DNA from: Cutaneotrichosporon cavernicola
Taxonomy: Eukaryota; Basidiomycota; Tremellomycetes; Trichosporonales; Trichosporonaceae
Length of the DNA: 64,000 nucleotides
Direction: 5' to 3'
Assembly (NCBI RefSeq): GCF_030864355.1
Contig: NC_083398.1
Span: forward strand, 1,178,001 to 1,242,000
The notes beneath the pieces were generated by a model. That model did no database searches and had not been told where the DNA came from. It was given only the letters and a program-made list of their open reading frames with translations. Below are positions 24,580 to 35,741 of this stretch, piece after piece. Numbering within the stretch: the stretch's first letter is position 1; the number at the start of each line of letters is the position of its first letter. The position numbers were made by a program, and so were the translations under genes.

Positions 24580-25946
24580 CTAGTTGTCCTCGGCGACCTT
24601 CTCCCACGACGCCCCGCTCGACGGGTGGCTCGCTGTGTCCTCCTTCTCCTCGTCCGTGTCCTCCTTCTTCTCCGCCTCATCCGCCTTCACTTCCTCGGGC
24701 TTGGAAGTGGGCGAAACAGGCTCCTCAGGAGCCACCGGAGCGGCGGGCGCAGCGGGCGTGGGCGCGGCCTCGTCGATGCTGTCTTCCTCCTCAATGGCAG
24801 TCACGCCAGCGCCGGTAGCGACCCGCTGGACGGCAGCAGCTCCGCCGGCGTTGGCAGCCGACGAGAGCTGCGTGAGCTTGAGCACGAGCTGGAAGACCGG
24901 CTCGGGGCAGACCTTCTGGTAGATCATGAGGAGCTCGACGGGCTGGGGGTAGACGCGGAGAGCGCGGTAAAAGTGCGTAGCAGCCTTGACGTAGTGCTCG
25001 GGACCCTGGGCGGCGAGGCCCTCGGCGGTCGCGACGTGCTCCTGGAAGTAGGCCTCCATCTCCTCAGGCGTGGAGGGGGGCTGCTCGAGCTCGAGCTCGA
25101 CAAGGGCGAGGGTGAGTTCCTGGAGTCAGCGTGAGCCTAGATGGCGAGGTGATGGCGGTGTGAGAGCGTGCTGGTGCGCAATCAGTGGAACGAGGCCGGT
25201 TAGGGAGGAGTGGCGGGAGGAATAGCAAGCGCGAGCGCGCACTACTGTGTGAAAGCGCCGCACCTTGAAGCCGGCAATCATGGTAGACGACACTGAAAGC
25301 AAGAGGTGTGGGAAGGGTGTGGGCAAAGGCAGGCGGCAGTTGCTAGTTGCTGCTGATGTTGCAGAGCTGTGTGCCACCTGCACTCTTCTCTCAGTCATGT
25401 GAGGGAGCTCATCGACCCACACCAGCCGTCCTTTACACCGGACGAACCTCTTCACAGACTTTACGCCCCAGCAGCATCCACAACACATTTCCAACACCGT
25501 CGACAACACTCACCCTCTGGTCCCGGACAGCCTGCTCCTGGGCCTTGGCCTCGGCGCGGGCAGCCACCTTCTTCTGCTGCTTCCCTGGGAGTTAGCGCGA
25601 TCCAGTCATTAAGGCTTTGTCCAGCCGACTTGAATTCTGGGCAGGAACCAGGAGGAAGAAGCGGAAGACTTCCACCGTCTTCCGCCTTGGTTGGGTTTCT
25701 TGGTGGCACTTCCCAAACTCCATCTGCTTCTATTACGTCGTCCTTAGACTCGTATGCGTTGGTCCATCCTCTCTCGCCCCCAACAACACCTCCCCCACGC
25801 GGCCCCTATCCGCCCCCAACAAACTCACGCAAGCCCTTCCGGAACTGAGGCGAGTTACGACGCATGTAGTCAAAGTAGATGGCGTATCCGAGGATGCCGG
25901 TAACGGCAGCGCCGGCGGTGATGATGGCGACCTGTCCTGCGCGCAT
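24580..25946 (-). CDS. TOM20: Mitochondrial import receptor subunit TOM20
   Basis: Exons 25946-25829, 25584-25514 and 25119-24580 (242 aa). The N-terminal anchor AIITAGAAVTGILGYAIYFDYMRR is followed by NSPQFRKGLRK, the conserved outer-membrane TOM20 signature, then a Lys/Gln/Ala-rich helix. The receptor domain contains PPSTPEEMEAYF and a TPR-like segment AATHFYRALRVYP..ELLMIYQKVCPEPVFQLVLKL. The protein sits in the mitochondrial outer membrane and recognises amphipathic presequences for the TOM complex. The C-terminal tail is Pro/Glu/Asp-rich and acidic. Intron 2 is 394 nt. It contains a short frame (TMIAGFK) bounded by a donor-like GTGCGG, but including it breaks the frame. The start is the first ATG directly before the anchor. 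Confidence 0.9.
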
Positions 25947-27343
25947 TCTTGATTGTAGAGTTGGAGTGGAAGAAGTGGAGGGTGGAAAAGTACAGGGTCC
26001 ACCGAATCTGGATGGCGTAGGCGGACGGCGTAATGGGTGGCGGATGTTTATCTGGTCCCGCCGTTGTGAAATGGAGTTCAACGGTGCAACACAATTAGAG
26101 TACTACAGTAAGAAACTGAATTAACAGCCGCAGCCGCGCGTCGTGTATGCCGACTTGGCTGGCTGGCTGGCCAGCTGGCACCTCACTTCGTACTTTGCAC
26201 GGCACGATCGCCTCGCTGCTTGATGCCGGTCGCAACACGCGTTCGCGGCAGGATATGGATGAAAACGATAGCCGCTACAATTCTGAACGATGTAGGGGGT
26301 CCCGGTCTGCAGTCTCATGGTCATTTGTTCGAGACTGCCTGAGGCCGAGTAGACGGCTGCTATATGGCTCAATGGGAATATAACCTGGTCCATGGTCACA
26401 ATGCAAATCAACTCATCGTCCTGGAGCGGCAACTATCCATGTCCCTCGCCTCGCGTCTGGCGGTGTGTACCTCACAACTAATTGACAGACTGCCCATCTG
26501 CAGCTAACGCCATTCATGTCTTGATCCAAACTGAGCGCGAGTGTTTCTCTGCCTCCTTATAGGTGACGCCATACGACTTGGTAGTATGAGATACATAAGT
26601 ATCGCTAGGGTCTCTAGCGTTGCATGGTCAAAGAGGGGGGACCCAGCCAAGACTAAGGTAAGTACATCCTCGTTGAAGTGAGACAAAAGCTTATTCTGGA
26701 CTACTTGGGCTTGGCATCGAATGCGGCTGCTCAATTAATTGAACCAGCTCTGCGGTTGTGCTCCCGTTCAAGCGAGTCAATAACCCCTCTTTATGAGTGT
26801 GACACCGAGCGCATGACACGACGCTGAATCAACATCAACTGTCGAGAGGGCCCGACAGCGACCCGTGTAGAGCAGCAACGTTAGCGGCCTGGGGCATCAG
26901 TCTTCCGTTTCCTCCGTCATACACTGCCTGCGTCGCGATGGCCGAGATCTGGAGGCGTGTGTTTGCGCTCGGCTCAAGATGAGATTGGTCAAGTGCACGG
27001 CACAGTCGGCATTTGAGCCAGCTGCCGCATCTCGTGCCCAGCCAGTTCGCCCCAACCACACTTCTCGCGCCCAGCTCGGTCCGACCGCGGCCAACAGCGG
27101 ACAGTACACGGCGCACACACTCGTAGGGAGAAAAAAGACGTCACGGGCATATCACTCTACCAAGCCTGCCTGCACAGCGGACACGGACGAAGGGGATACT
27201 AGTTCATTTCGAATGGCCAGTGCGATAGGACACGGGAGAGAAATGGGGCATGGTTGGACCGAGAGTGTGGGGAAAGACGCGGAGAGGGTAGACGGCGCCA
27301 GCGAGGACAGACACAGCGGTTGCGGCAACAGGCCGCTAGCCGC
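25947..27343. other. Intergenic, TOM20 promoter and ARF1 3' flank
   Basis: About 1.4 kb with no protein motif in either strand. A small GGCT/CTGG repeat lies near 26157-26180. Nothing else seen. Confidence 0.5.
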
Positions 27344-28464
<1,121 letters not shown>

Positions 28465-29096
28465 GTTGATTAGAGTTGGGCGTGGGGGAGAATGGGTGGG
28501 GAGGAGAGATGAGAGATGGGTATGAAGATAAGTATAGTTGGGAGGGAAGTTGGTAGTGTGGACGAATGAGTGGGTAGCGTGGAGGGTGCTGGCGTGGAGG
28601 GGCCCTCTGAACGCAGGGTGATAGGGTGGTAAGGTGGAAGCAACGCTTAGGGCGCTCCAAAGACTAGGACTAGGCGCTTTGGCGGACACAATACAGTAAT
28701 GTGCTTGGTGATCGTGGAGAACCTGGGCGGCGCTAGTTGTGCCTTCACCATCCAAGACCAAAAACTCGAGCCACGCGTCACTATCCCTGACTTCCAAACC
28801 TATTAACCCTCGGCCATCTTCGGCGATATCAACTTAACGCGACGTGGCACATGCTTAGGTGACAGCTCTCGCCACCACTGCATCGACCATTATCAGCAAT
28901 GCCACCAACCTCGCATTACATCGTAGAGTCGTAGCGTCACATTGTTGCTTCGTTTCATCCCTGGAACTGCTTCTCGCGTCATCACGTCCAACGTTTAGCT
29001 AACCTCCAGCGCATTCACATTCACACGACCACATCGCTGATCACTGTGGACTGACCGCTATGCAATACATTCAACTACAAACTTACTGCCGCGCCT
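28465..29096. other. Intergenic, ARF1 promoter and leader
   Basis: About 630 bp. The 28465-28640 part is pyrimidine-rich on the coding strand, consistent with a 5' leader. No other gene is supported. Confidence 0.5.
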
Positions 29097-30293
29097 CTAA
29101 ATTGGCACATAGTCATTAATCCGGCTACGCGCGTCCTGCGCAATACACTCAGCGATCCAGGTCAGGTTGCGCACCTCTTGCTCCTTGAGCTTGACGATCG
29201 AGTAGAAAATGGCGTACTGGAACTGCTGGAAGAAGCTCTCCTTGTTGAGCGCAACATCATGCTTGAAGAACTCGTCCTCGAGCGACGACCCGGCTTCTTG
29301 CTCATCGGTCGAGGTGGTGTTGGCCCCACCCGCGCGGTCAAAGAACGCACGGTACTCAGGCACATGGTCGACCGCGGCCATGACCTGCTCAACATCGTCG
29401 GCGCGCGCCAGCATGTTGTTACCCTCGGGGTAGAGACGGCCGATGGTAGGGAAGAGACGCGCGCGCTGGTCCTTGGACAGCTCGGTACCAAACGAGTTGA
29501 TCGTAATGTTAATGGAGCGGCGGTCGGCCTCGAACGCGAGAATCTTGGCCATGACCTCGCCCGTGGGCGCGGGGAGGGTCTGGCAGAAGCGGTAAAAGTC
29601 CTCGAGATACGCCTTGTACAGCGAGTTGCGGATGATCTCAATGTTGAGGTCGTCAAGGTCCTGCGCCGACAGGCAGTCACGGAAGTAGGGCGCGAGGGGA
29701 GTCTCGACAAGCACCGAGTGGTACAGCTCCTCGACGTTTGTCGCGACACACAGCGCCGGCATCGTGTCGAACACGCCAAGTGGGTGGCAGCGCTCCAGCA
29801 GCTCGTGCGTGTCGCGCTCATGCAGCGTGCCGAGGGTCAGGAGGATGACATTGTCGATCATGTACGCGTAGGTGATGTAGTCCATGAACGTAGCGAGAGG
29901 CTCGACGGCGTTGGTGCGCGTGTAGTTGAACTCTTCGACGAGCTTGGCCGTGGCCTACAGGGTTAGCACGTGTCATGTGATGTGATGTTAGTGGTTCTCC
30001 TTCCCCCACCTTGTCAGCAATGGTCGCCGTGGACAGGGGTAAGGGCTCGTTGGCGAGGAAGTTGCCATAGTCGGTCGACGAGAGCTGCATGCGGAAGTCT
30101 GCTGTGAGCACAAGCCAAGCAATGTGCGCGCGTACCCTCAAGGTTCTCGCATTGGGTGAGGTTGTGGTACTGCGACTGGGAGAGAAGCGAGTTCTTGATC
30201 CCACGGACGATGCCCTCTAGGAAGCCATTATTGACCTGGGTCTAAGCGCGGCGCTGAAGGTAGCAGACTTACGTTGAAATACAACGCCTCCAT
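29097..30293 (-). CDS. VMA6: V-type H+-ATPase subunit d (Vma6)
   Basis: Exons 30293-30273, 30235-30136, 30098-30010 and 29954-29097 give 355 aa, near the family length of about 345-350. The start [19 protein letters not shown], then [52 protein letters not shown] and the C-terminal [18 protein letters not shown] are characteristic of subunit d, the soluble stalk subunit that couples V1 rotation to the V0 c-ring on vacuolar/endosomal membranes. An acidic, Ser/Thr-rich loop (about residues 280-300) interrupts the C-terminal part, as in other fungi. Introns are 37-55 nt. The first exon has only seven codons. Confidence 0.95.
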
Positions 30294-30869
30294 GATGAGT
30301 GACGACGAGATGGAAGGAGGTCGAGGACGAGTGGATGCGAGGGAAGGAGTAACCACGGTGGAAGCCGAGTACACTCGATCTAGGCATCGTCATCCGGCGT
30401 GGCGGCTGGGGTCGTCGGTCTAATCTCCCACGGTGGTAGGTTAGGCGGTCCCTAATTGGTTTGATTCTGCACCGGCGGGCCTGGTCAGTCCACGTCACGC
30501 GCACAGACAGAAGTAAGAGACTAGAGAGCCAGCAGAGCCAAAGCTAACTAACTGCATTGAAAGAGGAATCGAGCGAGGCACGCTCCTAGTTGCGTCAATG
30601 ATAGACTTTGACTACTGTACCACTACCAAGTCACCAGTCAAGCTACCACTCTAAGCTTGATCACTATTCCCCCTTCCTCCCAAGTCACGCTACCTCAAGC
30701 CTACTTTCCTTTCGACTCATTCTCTTTCATTTTCCCATTTCCCACTTCCCACCCTCTCCTCCTCTCCTTCACACACTTTTTCTCATTCCTACTCGGCTTC
30801 TCTAAGTCATTCCTCATCCCCGACTACTCAACTACTCGACTCTTTCTTCTCAATCTCCCTTCCTTCACC
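30294..30869. promoter_or_regulatory. Divergent promoter between VMA6 and SPC2
   Basis: 576 bp between two genes transcribed away from each other. A long pyrimidine-rich leader (about 30660-30860) precedes the SPC2 ATG. Individual factor sites cannot be named. Confidence 0.5.
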
Positions 30870-31815
30870 ATGGCCCCCAAGGGCGGTGCTGCAGCCCCAC
30901 CAGAGGCTATCTCCTCCCCCGCTCCCCCAGACGCGCCGTCGACTATCGCGACCGACCCTCATCCAACGGTCCGCGTCAACAAATCGCACGTCGCCGAGAT
31001 TAAGACCGCTCTCGACGACATTGTAAAGGAGGTGCGTAACCTAGGCGTGCTCCCATCTGAGTATACGATGCTGACCACCAGCACCTCGTTCAACAGGCAT
31101 TCACACCATCACACATGCACACAAACGTGCACCTCACGCTCGGATACGCCTCGGTTATCTTCGCCCTCGGATGTTCGCTTTACGCGTACAAGATGGACTT
31201 TGAGGAGAGCAAGCCCGCGCTTTGGGTTGCTGTGGTGGGGTACTTTGGCTTCCAGGGTGCGCTGTGGGCATGGAAGCGGTGGGTTGAGCGCGGCGAGGTG
31301 TTCCGTGGGCGCAGGAGGCGGATTGTGAAGCGCGTGAGTGTTGCGAGTGTGCGCAGCCAAGCTGCTGCGTGCGAAGCAATGTAACATGGCTGACAACGCA
31401 GATTGAGACCGACCACATCCAGATCATTACATCAACCACGCTCCATCACCCGCCTGCCCCAGTGCTCAGTGTGTCGCCGGACTCGCGACCCACGTCTCCT
31501 ACCTCGCCCACGACGCCGTCCCTTTCGCCCTCCTCGTCTATCTCGGGTCTCTCTTCTCCTCCGCGCACACCGACGTCCGGCATGAACCCGCACCCCCGCG
31601 GGCCGACGTACCTCGTGCACCTGACGCTGTCCACCACCTCGAACAGCGGCAAGAGCCTGATACATAAGGCGCGTGTTGTGAGCGGCAAGCCGATTGGCGA
31701 GGTCGTCGACGAGGACGGGGGAGTCGAGGCTGGCGAAGTCACGCGCTGGATCACGACGCTGCTCAACGATGCCGGCATGGTCGGCGTCGAGGAGGAAGGC
31801 TTCAAGGAGGAGTAA
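30870..31815 (+). CDS. SPC2: Signal peptidase complex subunit 2 (SPC25/SPCS2 family)
   Basis: Exons 30870-31031, 31097-31333 and 31402-31815, 270 aa. The middle exon carries the two closely spaced membrane spans of the family: LTLGYASVIFALGCSLYAYKMDFEESKPALWVAVVGYFGFQGALW. A cytosolic C-terminal domain follows, interrupted by a Pro/Ser/Thr-rich insertion (about residues 150-190). SPC2 binds the translocon side of the ER signal peptidase complex and helps presequence cleavage; it has no protease site itself. The start ATG has the strong context TCACCATGGCC. Confidence 0.87.
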
Positions 31816-32767
31816 CGCGCGTAGGTCGCGCATCCATGCACCCGCCACCCGTCCACATACGCTGTATCGTCGCCTATTCCCAGTCCGCTCTTCGCCTTTG
31901 ACGATCCTATTCGATGCATCACGACGCGTCGTCGCGCCCGCCATTATCAAAATCGTTCCGCACGCCGCACATGACCTAGATCTACTCTGATAATGCTGCC
32001 AAGCGACCAGCATACCCGGCAGGTGCCCTGTGTATACCCCCATTCACGCGCATGCATTTGTGAGCGACGAGCTAATCGGTCGATCGGAGGGCCGTGATGA
32101 AGCCGTGTGGATCGCCACCAAGCCAAGTATGCTGGGTCTGCCATGACCGGTTGAAAGTCCCTTCCGCAGCCGCTCCCGACATTCCCCCACCTAACAGTCT
32201 CCTGCCTTGTATGGCGCGCCGCTCGTGTTGTCAGCTCGGCGAGGTCTGAATATCATTGTTGGTTTGAAGTGCTAGAGATCGCCCGAGATTAGATGGCGTA
32301 GCATGCTACGGAGACAACGGAGTGGCTTGAATAACGGTGATTCCCGCCAAGAGCTTTCAGTCGCGTGACGACATGCCAAGATGACGTCGGGCCTGCTCGT
32401 CTTGTCGATTGCTTATACCTTAAGGATCAGATACTTTAAGAAGCCACCGATGGTCGGTGGCGGCCAAGTCCAGATCGCCAAGACAGTCCGAGCAAGTGCA
32501 TCCATCCTAGCTCCTGACACTCGTTGACGACGATAAGCCCAGTCCTCAGCATGAGGTCAGGGGCAGATGATCGCGATGGCCTACGGACGCGAACATGTCC
32601 CGAATCGAATTGCAACAACCTTCACAGCCACAACTGGTCATTCCTCCTCCTTCCTCCCTCTTCATCATGCACATATATAACTTCTACTCTACCCAAGACC
32701 TCACACCCATCAGATCCGCAGCAAGTAGCCACAGCCAGCAGCCAGCAGCCCGTAACCAGCTCACACA
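31816..32767. other. Intergenic, SPC2 3' flank and promoter of the Gln-rich gene
   Basis: About 950 bp. No coding signal. The only recognisable element is a TATA-like box near 32673. Confidence 0.5.
32671..32680 (+). promoter_or_regulatory. TATA-box-like element
   Basis: ACATATATAA lies about 90 bp upstream of the ATG at 32768, a sensible distance for a core promoter with a short leader. Confidence 0.5.
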
Positions 32768-34594
32768 ATGTGGAACCAACCCCTGCCGACCATGCAGGGC
32801 GCCATGCAAGGCGCCGTTCAGAATGTCGGGCAGTGGGTCGGGCAGCTGGGCGGCCAGCAACAGAACCAACAGTGGCAAGGCCAAGGTCAGCAAGGACAGC
32901 AAGGACAGCATGGACAGCATGGCCAACAGTGGCAGCCGCAACACCAGCCGCAGCCGTCTTGGAGCCAGAGCCCCATGCACGGCGCCGTTCAGAATGTCGG
33001 GCAGTCGGTCGGGCAGCTGGGCGGCCAGCAACAGAACCAACAGTGGCAAGGCCAAGGTCAGTGGCAAGGCCAAGGTCAGCAAGGACAGCAAGGACAGCAT
33101 GGCCAACAGTGGCAGCCGCAACACCAGCCGCAGCCGTCTTGGAGCCAGAGCCAGAACCAGCAGCAGCAGTCGTGGGGTCAGCAGAACAACGCACAGCAAC
33201 ACGGACAGAATCATGGGCAAGGCAAGCCACATGATGGACACCACGGCAAGCACGGCAAGCCATACAAGCCGTCGGGCTTTAACGCCTTTGCGGCGGACTC
33301 AGAAGACGAGGACGATTCATTTGAGGCATTCATGCACGGTACAGGGAAGTTCGCGACTGGCAAAAAGAACAAACACCAAACTGCCTCTGTCCCTCTGCAT
33401 GGCGGGAACACGATGTCGAGCTTCAACGGCCGTTCGGACAGGCTGATCAACGCGCCGACGGGCCACGGCGTGCGGCACCACTACCTCAACGCGAAGCTTG
33501 GTCCCCCTCTCCTCTCGCGCTCTCCCTTCATCCCTCGCGCAATCGTCGAGCACCTCATGCGGAGGAAGAAGGACGCCGCCATCAGCATCAAGTACATGCC
33601 TGGCGACGCGATTTCCAACATGGAAGGCGTGGCGCATACCTTTGTCACTCCCATCGTTCTCGCTCTCATGCACGGCGACTATGCGTACAAGGGTTCGCAT
33701 ACGGTTCTTCCGTACGCTGGTCGGGCGCGCGAGGTGGTGGTTAGCGCGGCGATCCAGCCCGATTTCGAGGATACGAATGGGATGATGGCGCTTGCGCGCC
33801 TCGAACACTACCCCATCCAGGGAGAGGACTGGAAGGCTTGGAACCAGAACATTGCCTCCCCTGATGAGAAGTACAACAACAACACGCGGATGAGTTACGA
33901 CGCCCGCGTGCGCTCCCACCTCATTTTCCACCTTATCAAACGCCTCCCCTCCCTCTCCGAAGTGCAGATCCTCTCCGTCTCCCAGGCGATCAAGCATATT
34001 GAGGCCGGCGGTATCACAAAGGGCATGGCCGTACAACTCAAGAAGGGAGTCGTATCGCTTGAACTCCTCTTCCGGTCTTACGTTGAAGCGCTCTCCAACG
34101 AGATCGGCGCACTCGAAGCCACATGCCTCAAGTACGTGTACACTTCCGACCCACCAGCCATCTTCGCCCGCGAATGCGACGCTACACTCCTCAACCGACT
34201 CCAAGCCACCGCGCTCAAACACCTCGTCAACCTCAACCCGGGGCAGATTAAGAATATGCGCATATTTGCGTTCAACGATTACGCCGACCCCCAGTCGGTA
34301 TCTTACTTCGCGAACGCGCTGCTCATGACCAACACCATGGTCATGTCTAAGAGCGACCTATTCCCCACGTCCCAGGGGGGATATTATTGGCCCCCGCCTG
34401 AGGGGAGGGGTTGTCTCCTCGTACTCCACAACAACTCCGATGCTTTCGGACAGAATATCGAGACCGAGGGTCCGGGAGGTAGCATGGACGGCGCTATTGG
34501 GTGCAATTCCAGTGTCGCGGGTAGCCTACGGCGCGACCGGCACGACCTCGTCAGCCAGATTTTCGAGCGCGGCATGCGCTTGAGCGTGTGGTAG
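32768..34594 (+). CDS. Gln-rich repeat protein with an unrecognised C-terminal domain
   Basis: A single-exon gene of 608 aa. Residues 1-165 are made of Gln/Gly/Trp/Asn repeats (QWQGQGQQGQ units), including a direct duplication: AVQNVGQ(W/S)VGQLGGQQQNQQWQGQGQ occurs twice, near residues 16 and 75. A His/Lys/Gly stretch and an acidic patch (DSEDEDDSFEAF) follow. The rest (about 215-608) is globular, starting near GHGVRHHYLNAKLGPPLLSR and ending with GSMDGAIGCNSSVAGSLRRDRHDLVSQIFERG. I do not recognise this domain. The Q-rich region resembles prion-like or condensate-forming sequence, which is inference only. No signal peptide or membrane segment is visible. The ATG follows a TATA-like box by about 90 bp. 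Confidence 0.8.
   Translation: MWNQPLPTMQGAMQGAVQNVGQWVGQLGGQQQNQQWQGQGQQGQQGQHGQHGQQWQPQHQPQPSWSQSPMHGAVQNVGQSVGQLGGQQQNQQWQGQGQWQGQGQQGQQGQHGQQWQPQHQPQPSWSQSQNQQQQSWGQQNNAQQHGQNHGQGKPHDGHHGKHGKPYKPSGFNAFAADSEDEDDSFEAFMHGTGKFATGKKNKHQTASVPLHGGNTMSSFNGRSDRLINAPTGHGVRHHYLNAKLGPPLLSRSPFIPRAIVEHLMRRKKDAAISIKYMPGDAISNMEGVAHTFVTPIVLALMHGDYAYKGSHTVLPYAGRAREVVVSAAIQPDFEDTNGMMALARLEHYPIQGEDWKAWNQNIASPDEKYNNNTRMSYDARVRSHLIFHLIKRLPSLSEVQILSVSQAIKHIEAGGITKGMAVQLKKGVVSLELLFRSYVEALSNEIGALEATCLKYVYTSDPPAIFARECDATLLNRLQATALKHLVNLNPGQIKNMRIFAFNDYADPQSVSYFANALLMTNTMVMSKSDLFPTSQGGYYWPPPEGRGCLLVLHNNSDAFGQNIETEGPGGSMDGAIGCNSSVAGSLRRDRHDLVSQIFERGMRLSVW
32800..33165 (+). repeat. In-gene direct repeats, two long copies
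   Basis: Block 32800-32975 and block 32985-33155 are near-identical (starting GGCGCC..GTTCAGAATGTCGGGCAG and ending GCAGCCGTCTTGGAGCCAGAGCC), with an extra GTGGCAAGGCCAAGGTCA unit in the second copy. The copies are in the same reading frame and expand the Gln-rich region. Confidence 0.9.
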
Positions 34595-34750
34595 GTAGTT
34601 GGGTTAGAGGGGTCCAATTGTGCATGGTATGGAGGGGGACACGCAGTTGAGGGGAAAGCATAGTTGAGGAGAAGCACTCAATCAGTAGTCACGCGTCAGT
34701 AGTCCCAGTCCCACCAATCACGCCCTATGCAAGTACATTCCTATGCTACA

Positions 34751-35232
34751 CTAGATGAGCAGCTTCTCGATCTCGTTCTTGACGGCCTGGATCTGGCTAG
34801 TGAGCTCGCGCGCCTCGTTGGTAGTGACGGAAGCGGCGATGACGGGACGCGAGACGCCACACGCGCGGCCAAGTGCAGTCTTTGAGGGAAGGAAGACGTA
34901 GGGAACGTTCTTGTCCTCGCAGAGAAGGGGGAGGTGGAGCACAATCTCGATGGGCTCGACGTCGGCCGTCATGACGATGAACTCGGCGATACCGCGGTTA
35001 AGCTGGGGTCAGCACGAGCTCGCGATGCTCCCGAAGGCGAGGTGGATGGGAAAGAGACGAAAGCTCTACAAGCGATGTCGCCAGTTGCTGACACCCTACT
35101 CACAGTCTTGGTCGCCTCGTTCGCACCCTTCTTCAGCTGCTTGTAGTGGGAAGCCTGCTGAATCAGGTCGAGGATCTGGTTGGTGAGCTGCGCGTTGGCG
35201 AGCGGGAAGGCCTTCGAGTTCGCTTCGGACAT
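34751..35232 (-). CDS. SNU13: U3/U4 snoRNP and spliceosome protein Snu13 (15.5K, L7Ae family)
   Basis: Exons 35232-35104 and 35002-34751 give 126 aa, exactly the usual size. L7Ae-fold hallmarks: [39 protein letters not shown], then [47 protein letters not shown] and the C-terminal helix. Snu13 binds kink-turns in U4 snRNA and box C/D snoRNAs, including U3, in the nucleus and nucleolus. The VSRPVIA loop distinguishes it from ribosomal L30/L7A and fits Snu13 rather than Nhp2. It converges with the Gln-rich gene (156 bp between stops) and diverges from the sugar transporter gene. Confidence 0.95.
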
Positions 35233-35741
35233 GTTTGTTGCTAGTGACCTCACGGCAAGGATCACGGGTCGATTAGAGGTAGTGTAGAGATTCAAGTGAC
35301 AATCTTGAATCTTCCAGGGTGAATTGAAGATTCTTGGGTGGCGGTGGAGGTTGGATAAATTCACAAAGAAATTGACACTGAAATTGCTGATGAGAGTATC
35401 CCACGGTGGTAACAGATACCGTCGTGGGGTATGGGTAATGGGGGGACAAACATACATGACGCGCTGGCATGCGAGTCTGTGCCCTTTGCTTTGCTTGTCA
35501 TTCGATCCATCTCCGTGCACTCGTCATCTCGACAAGCTCTTGCACTCCAGCTCTGATACTACGGCTGGCTCTTTCGCCACTCACCTATCTCAGCTCCAGC
35601 CCCGCCATGGCAGACACAGACAACTCAGGCACACCCCCTTAACCACCTCATCGACGCGTCTGCATCTGACATCTGGCATCTGGCATCTGGCATCTGGCAT
35701 CTTGGTTCCCACCTCTCACGCTCTGAACTTGACATATCGCC
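35233..35741. promoter_or_regulatory. Divergent promoter, SNU13 / sugar transporter
   Basis: 509 bp between divergent starts. It carries a tandem CATCTGG repeat at 35663-35705, just upstream of the transporter ATG. Confidence 0.5.
35663..35705. repeat. CATCTGG heptamer tandem repeat
   Basis: Four exact CATCTGG units, flanked by CATCTGA and CATCTTGG variants, end about 36 bp before the transporter ATG, so they probably lie in its leader or core promoter. Confidence 0.85.

Noticed and set aside
25126..25509. Extra coding exon (TMIAGFK) in TOM20 intron 2
   Set aside because: Its 29-nt length breaks the frame; direct joining of flanking exons keeps phase and family pattern.
32622..33263. Long minus-strand frame opposite the Gln-rich repeats (membrane-like Leu-rich translation)
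   Set aside because: It is the antisense shadow of CAG/GGC repeats; the plus-strand frame continues into a long non-repetitive domain.
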